Source of the DNA: a virus
DNA: 39,108 nucleotides
IMG/VR virus record: IMGVR_UViG_3300008339_005673
Location: 1-39,108 of that record
Strand: one strand, 5' to 3'
Shown: positions 37,663-39,108 of the stretch, piece by piece
How the letters are laid out: the number at the start of each line of letters is the position of its first letter
Position numbering within the stretch: the stretch's first letter is position 1
Translations under genes and position numbers: made by a program
The notes under the pieces: generated by a model
Told to the model about the DNA's origin: nothing
Seen by the model: the letters and a program-made list of their open reading frames with translations, nothing else
Database searches by the model: none

Positions 37663-37805
37663 CAACAAAACGTGAATATCTAGTAAGCAAGGGCATTACC
37701 GTGGGCAAGCGTGGTCGCTTCTCAGGTGCTGCTAAGCAGGCTCTATCAGAGGCTGTTAAGAATGGCGTACAGTTTACAAAAGAGCTTCCTACCAAGTCTA
37801 AGTAA
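37659..37805 (+). CDS. Lsr2 C-terminal-domain-like DNA-binding protein
   Basis: 48 residues. REYLVSKGITVGKRGRFSGA aligns with the DNA-binding domain of actinobacterial Lsr2 (REWAxxNGxxVxxRGRIPAE), including the RGR that inserts into the AT-rich minor groove. The Lsr2 N-terminal oligomerisation domain is missing. It could compete with host Lsr2 at AT-rich phage DNA and relieve silencing, or act as a small nucleoid protein (inference). Translation is coupled to the acidic gene upstream (ATGA). Confidence 0.55.
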   Translation: MTTKREYLVSKGITVGKRGRFSGAAKQALSEAVKNGVQFTKELPTKSK

Positions 37806-37816
37806 ACTATCTAACA

Positions 37817-37864
37817 TTGGGGAGGGTCAGTGGCCCCCAAACATTGACCTTCCCCAACCTTTTT
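37817..37864 (+). terminator. Intrinsic terminator after the Lsr2-like gene
   Basis: TTGGGGAGGGTCA (37817-37829) pairs with TGACCTTCCCCAA (37845-37857) with one G-U, then CCTTTTT. Confidence 0.85.
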
Positions 37865-37872
37865 GGTATAAT
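37844..37872 (+). promoter_or_regulatory. Sigma70 promoter overlapping the terminator
   Basis: TTGACC (37844-37849), 17-nt spacer, TGG-TATAAT (TATAAT 37867-37872). The -35 is part of the terminator stem, so termination and initiation are interlocked. It lacks the TGTCRGT element. Confidence 0.7.
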
Positions 37873-37889
37873 CTTTTAGAAAGGCGGAT

Positions 37890-38165
37890 ATGGCAAAGAA
37901 AACAGATGAAGATAAAATCGCAGAACAATTAGCAACAGTATTGGATAACCATTGGTTTAATCCTTCTATATGTGCTAGTGTAATTGTAAATAGATTTCCT
38001 TTATATACCCAAGATAGACTAATGGAGTTAATGACCGAAATCATTAAAGAACAGGCTTCTAGGTTTGAGGCGTATTGGGAAGAAGGTTTTACCTCTGAGG
38101 CTATTATGCTTGCCTCACATCTTGCTGAAGTAATAGAGGCTCATGAGGTGGGTATCCAGGCATGA
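37890..38165 (+). CDS. Small helical phage protein
   Basis: 91 residues (KKTDEDKIAEQLATVLDNHW; LMELMTEIIKEQASRFEAYW). AGAAAGGCGG before the ATG. Overlaps the next gene by 4 bases. Not recognised. Confidence 0.6.
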   Translation: MAKKTDEDKIAEQLATVLDNHWFNPSICASVIVNRFPLYTQDRLMELMTEIIKEQASRFEAYWEEGFTSEAIMLASHLAEVIEAHEVGIQA

Positions 38166-38341
38166 GCAAAGCTGCTGGATCTAGCCAACGCAAACCCCGT
38201 AAATGGAAGGGCAATGGGCGGGATAAGAATCACGCCCTTGCTTCTTTTAGAAAATGGAAGAAGGCGGAAAAGGCACGGAAGACTGCAGAGATAGATAGAT
38301 ATAATGAACTATGTGGTCCAGTAACTATAACCTATAAGTAA
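38162..38341 (+). CDS. Highly basic small phage protein
   Basis: 59 residues (SSQRKPRKWKGNGRDKNHAL; FRKWKKAEKARKTAEIDRYN). The charge and Trp content suggest nucleic-acid binding. Last gene of the right-arm plus-strand array. Confidence 0.55.
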   Translation: MSKAAGSSQRKPRKWKGNGRDKNHALASFRKWKKAEKARKTAEIDRYNELCGPVTITYK

Positions 38342-38443
38342 CAGTATAATCATATTAGGACATAATGTCCGATTTGTACTATATGTACATCTTGGATATA
38401 TATGTCCTATTTTTATATATAAATATAGGGGCAAAATGTTCGC

Positions 38444-38474
38444 TTTACGAAGAGCTATAAAAAATCCCTGAAAA
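38444..38474 (+). repeat. Bipartite TTTACG-N16-CCCTGAAAA element, copy 7
   Basis: TTTACG (38444-38449), 16 nt, CCCTGAAAA (38466-38474). AGAGCTAT in the spacer is shared with copy 8. Confidence 0.6.
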
Positions 38475-38622
38475 TCTAGGAAAAATGTCTAACAATATGA
38501 ATAAACATATATAGAATATAACAAAAAGTATATAAAATATGGCAAAATATATACAAAATTTCTACATATTTAAGCATACATTTATGCCAAAAAATACATT
38601 GACATATGGGCAAAAATATGCT

Positions 38623-38652
38623 TTTACGAGAGCTATTGACAAATCCTGGAAT
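38623..38652 (+). repeat. Bipartite element, copy 8 (15-nt spacing)
   Basis: TTTACG (38623-38628), 15 nt, TCCTGGAAT (38644-38652). The one copy with a spacer shorter by one. Confidence 0.5.
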
Positions 38653-38851
38653 ATATAGTATATGTGGGGCCATGTGGAGCATTACGGAGGGAAGTGGAGG
38701 GCACCTGCTCCATTACTAGTATAATGTCTATATATATAATTAGTAATATTTACTACTGAATTAATAGTATTTACTTTGATAGAATACTGATAGATATGGC
38801 TCTAATTGGGCTTTAAAGGGGGTTTTTAGAGATGAAAAGGTGGGGGGTATA

Positions 38852-39108
38852 CTAGATGTATTGACGAAATTCTTTAGGCATATAGGCAAAATCCTCAGCA
38901 TTACAAAGCTTCTTTGGTTTATCTGGATTAGAGCCTATACAGCCACATGCTCCTGGTTTATCGCTATATAAATCATTTGCTCTAATATTTTTATTAAAAT
39001 ACTCTCCAAATGACTCAGATGCTTTAATAGACTTTAATTCATCTACAGATACTGGATAATTAGCTGGATTGCCATTATCAAATATGGTTGTTAATATAAA
39101 TACACCTA
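38852..39108 (-). CDS. Partial phage protein (N-terminus outside window)
   Basis: 85 codons from the right edge to a TAG at 38852. Residues include TIFDNGNPANYPVSVDELKS, DKPGACGCIGSNPDKPKKLC and FAYMPKEFRQYI. The CGCxGSNPxKPKxLC stretch has three Cys and may bind a metal. Not recognised; it is convergent with the plus-strand array. Confidence 0.6.
   Translation of the reverse strand, partial: GVFILTTIFDNGNPANYPVSVDELKSIKASESFGEYFNKNIRANDLYSDKPGACGCIGSNPDKPKKLCNAEDFAYMPKEFRQYI

Larger units (their letters stand above)
38342..38851. other. AT-rich intergenic region with regulatory repeats
   Basis: No supportable gene. It holds ATGTCCGATTTGT (38365-38377, as at 27020 and 27101), two bipartite elements (38444 and 38623), and an imperfect hairpin TGGAGCA / TGCTCCA (38673-38711). 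No TGTCRGT-N9 promoter is complete here. Confidence 0.6.

Noticed and set aside
38476-38682. Minus-strand ORF of 68 codons rich in Ile, His and Tyr
   Set aside because: It lies across the bipartite elements, has no start signals, and its composition reflects AT-rich noncoding DNA.
38485-38744. Further TGTC-N9 promoters in the right-end gap
   Set aside because: TGTCTAA and TGTCTAT occur, but lack the RGT end, a good -10 and a downstream gene.
1-39108. CRISPR array
   Set aside because: No regularly spaced repeats with unique spacers were seen; the tandem repeats present are coding or iteron-like.

Overview
The window reads as part of an AT-rich genome of a tailed phage. The likely host is a freshwater-type actinobacterium; this is an inference from a 48-residue Lsr2-like DNA-binding protein, a class II (B12-dependent) ribonucleotide reductase, several genes that look leaderless, and DnaA-box-like sites. 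There are no rRNA genes and no host operons. Two genes run off the ends of the window.

Left arm (1-19822, nearly all on the minus strand), read in the direction of transcription: a GT4 glycosyltransferase, NrdJ, a small holin-like protein, then a run of tail/fibre/adhesin proteins built from shared modules (16444 down to 8091). The last of these carries two fibronectin-III-like domains, a Phe/Pro repeat and a C-terminal Hint (intein-like) domain. After a terminator and a perfect TTGACA-N17-TATAAT promoter comes a cassette of seven 2-oxoglutarate/Fe(II) oxygenases and two DUF6065-like proteins. One oxygenase has an N-terminal CDGSH iron-sulfur motif. The cassette ends in a collagen-like fibre and the start of a second Phe/Pro-repeat protein.

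Middle (19845-26912): a plus-strand lysis/oxygenase unit (lysozyme-like endolysin, three small proteins, two oxygenases), a promoter-driven candidate small RNA, and a mixed-strand region. That region holds two more oxygenases (11 in all), a degenerate SpeD-like protein, a methyltransferase-like protein, tiny membrane proteins and tRNA-Glu and tRNA-Asn. Several genes here start exactly 6-7 nt after a -10 box, as expected for leaderless mRNAs.

Right arm (27.1-38.3 kb, plus strand): about 35 small, tightly packed, mostly unrecognised genes, with a DUF932-like protein, a GP88-like protein, an Api92-like protein, tRNA-Asp and the Lsr2-like protein as landmarks. It has its own regulatory grammar: 12 copies of TGTCRGT-N9-(-10 box), 8 copies of a bipartite TTTACG-N15/16-CCCTGRAAT element next to terminators and upstream of these promoters, and a stereotyped AACGAAAGGA ribosome-binding leader. 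At 36161-36285 lies a promoter-to-terminator candidate RNA containing a sequence complementary to that leader, so it could act as a phage-wide antisense regulator of translation. A cluster of DnaA-box-like sites with a perfect 21-bp tandem repeat (28189-28275) is a candidate origin.

All functions are read from sequence motifs only; no database search was possible.
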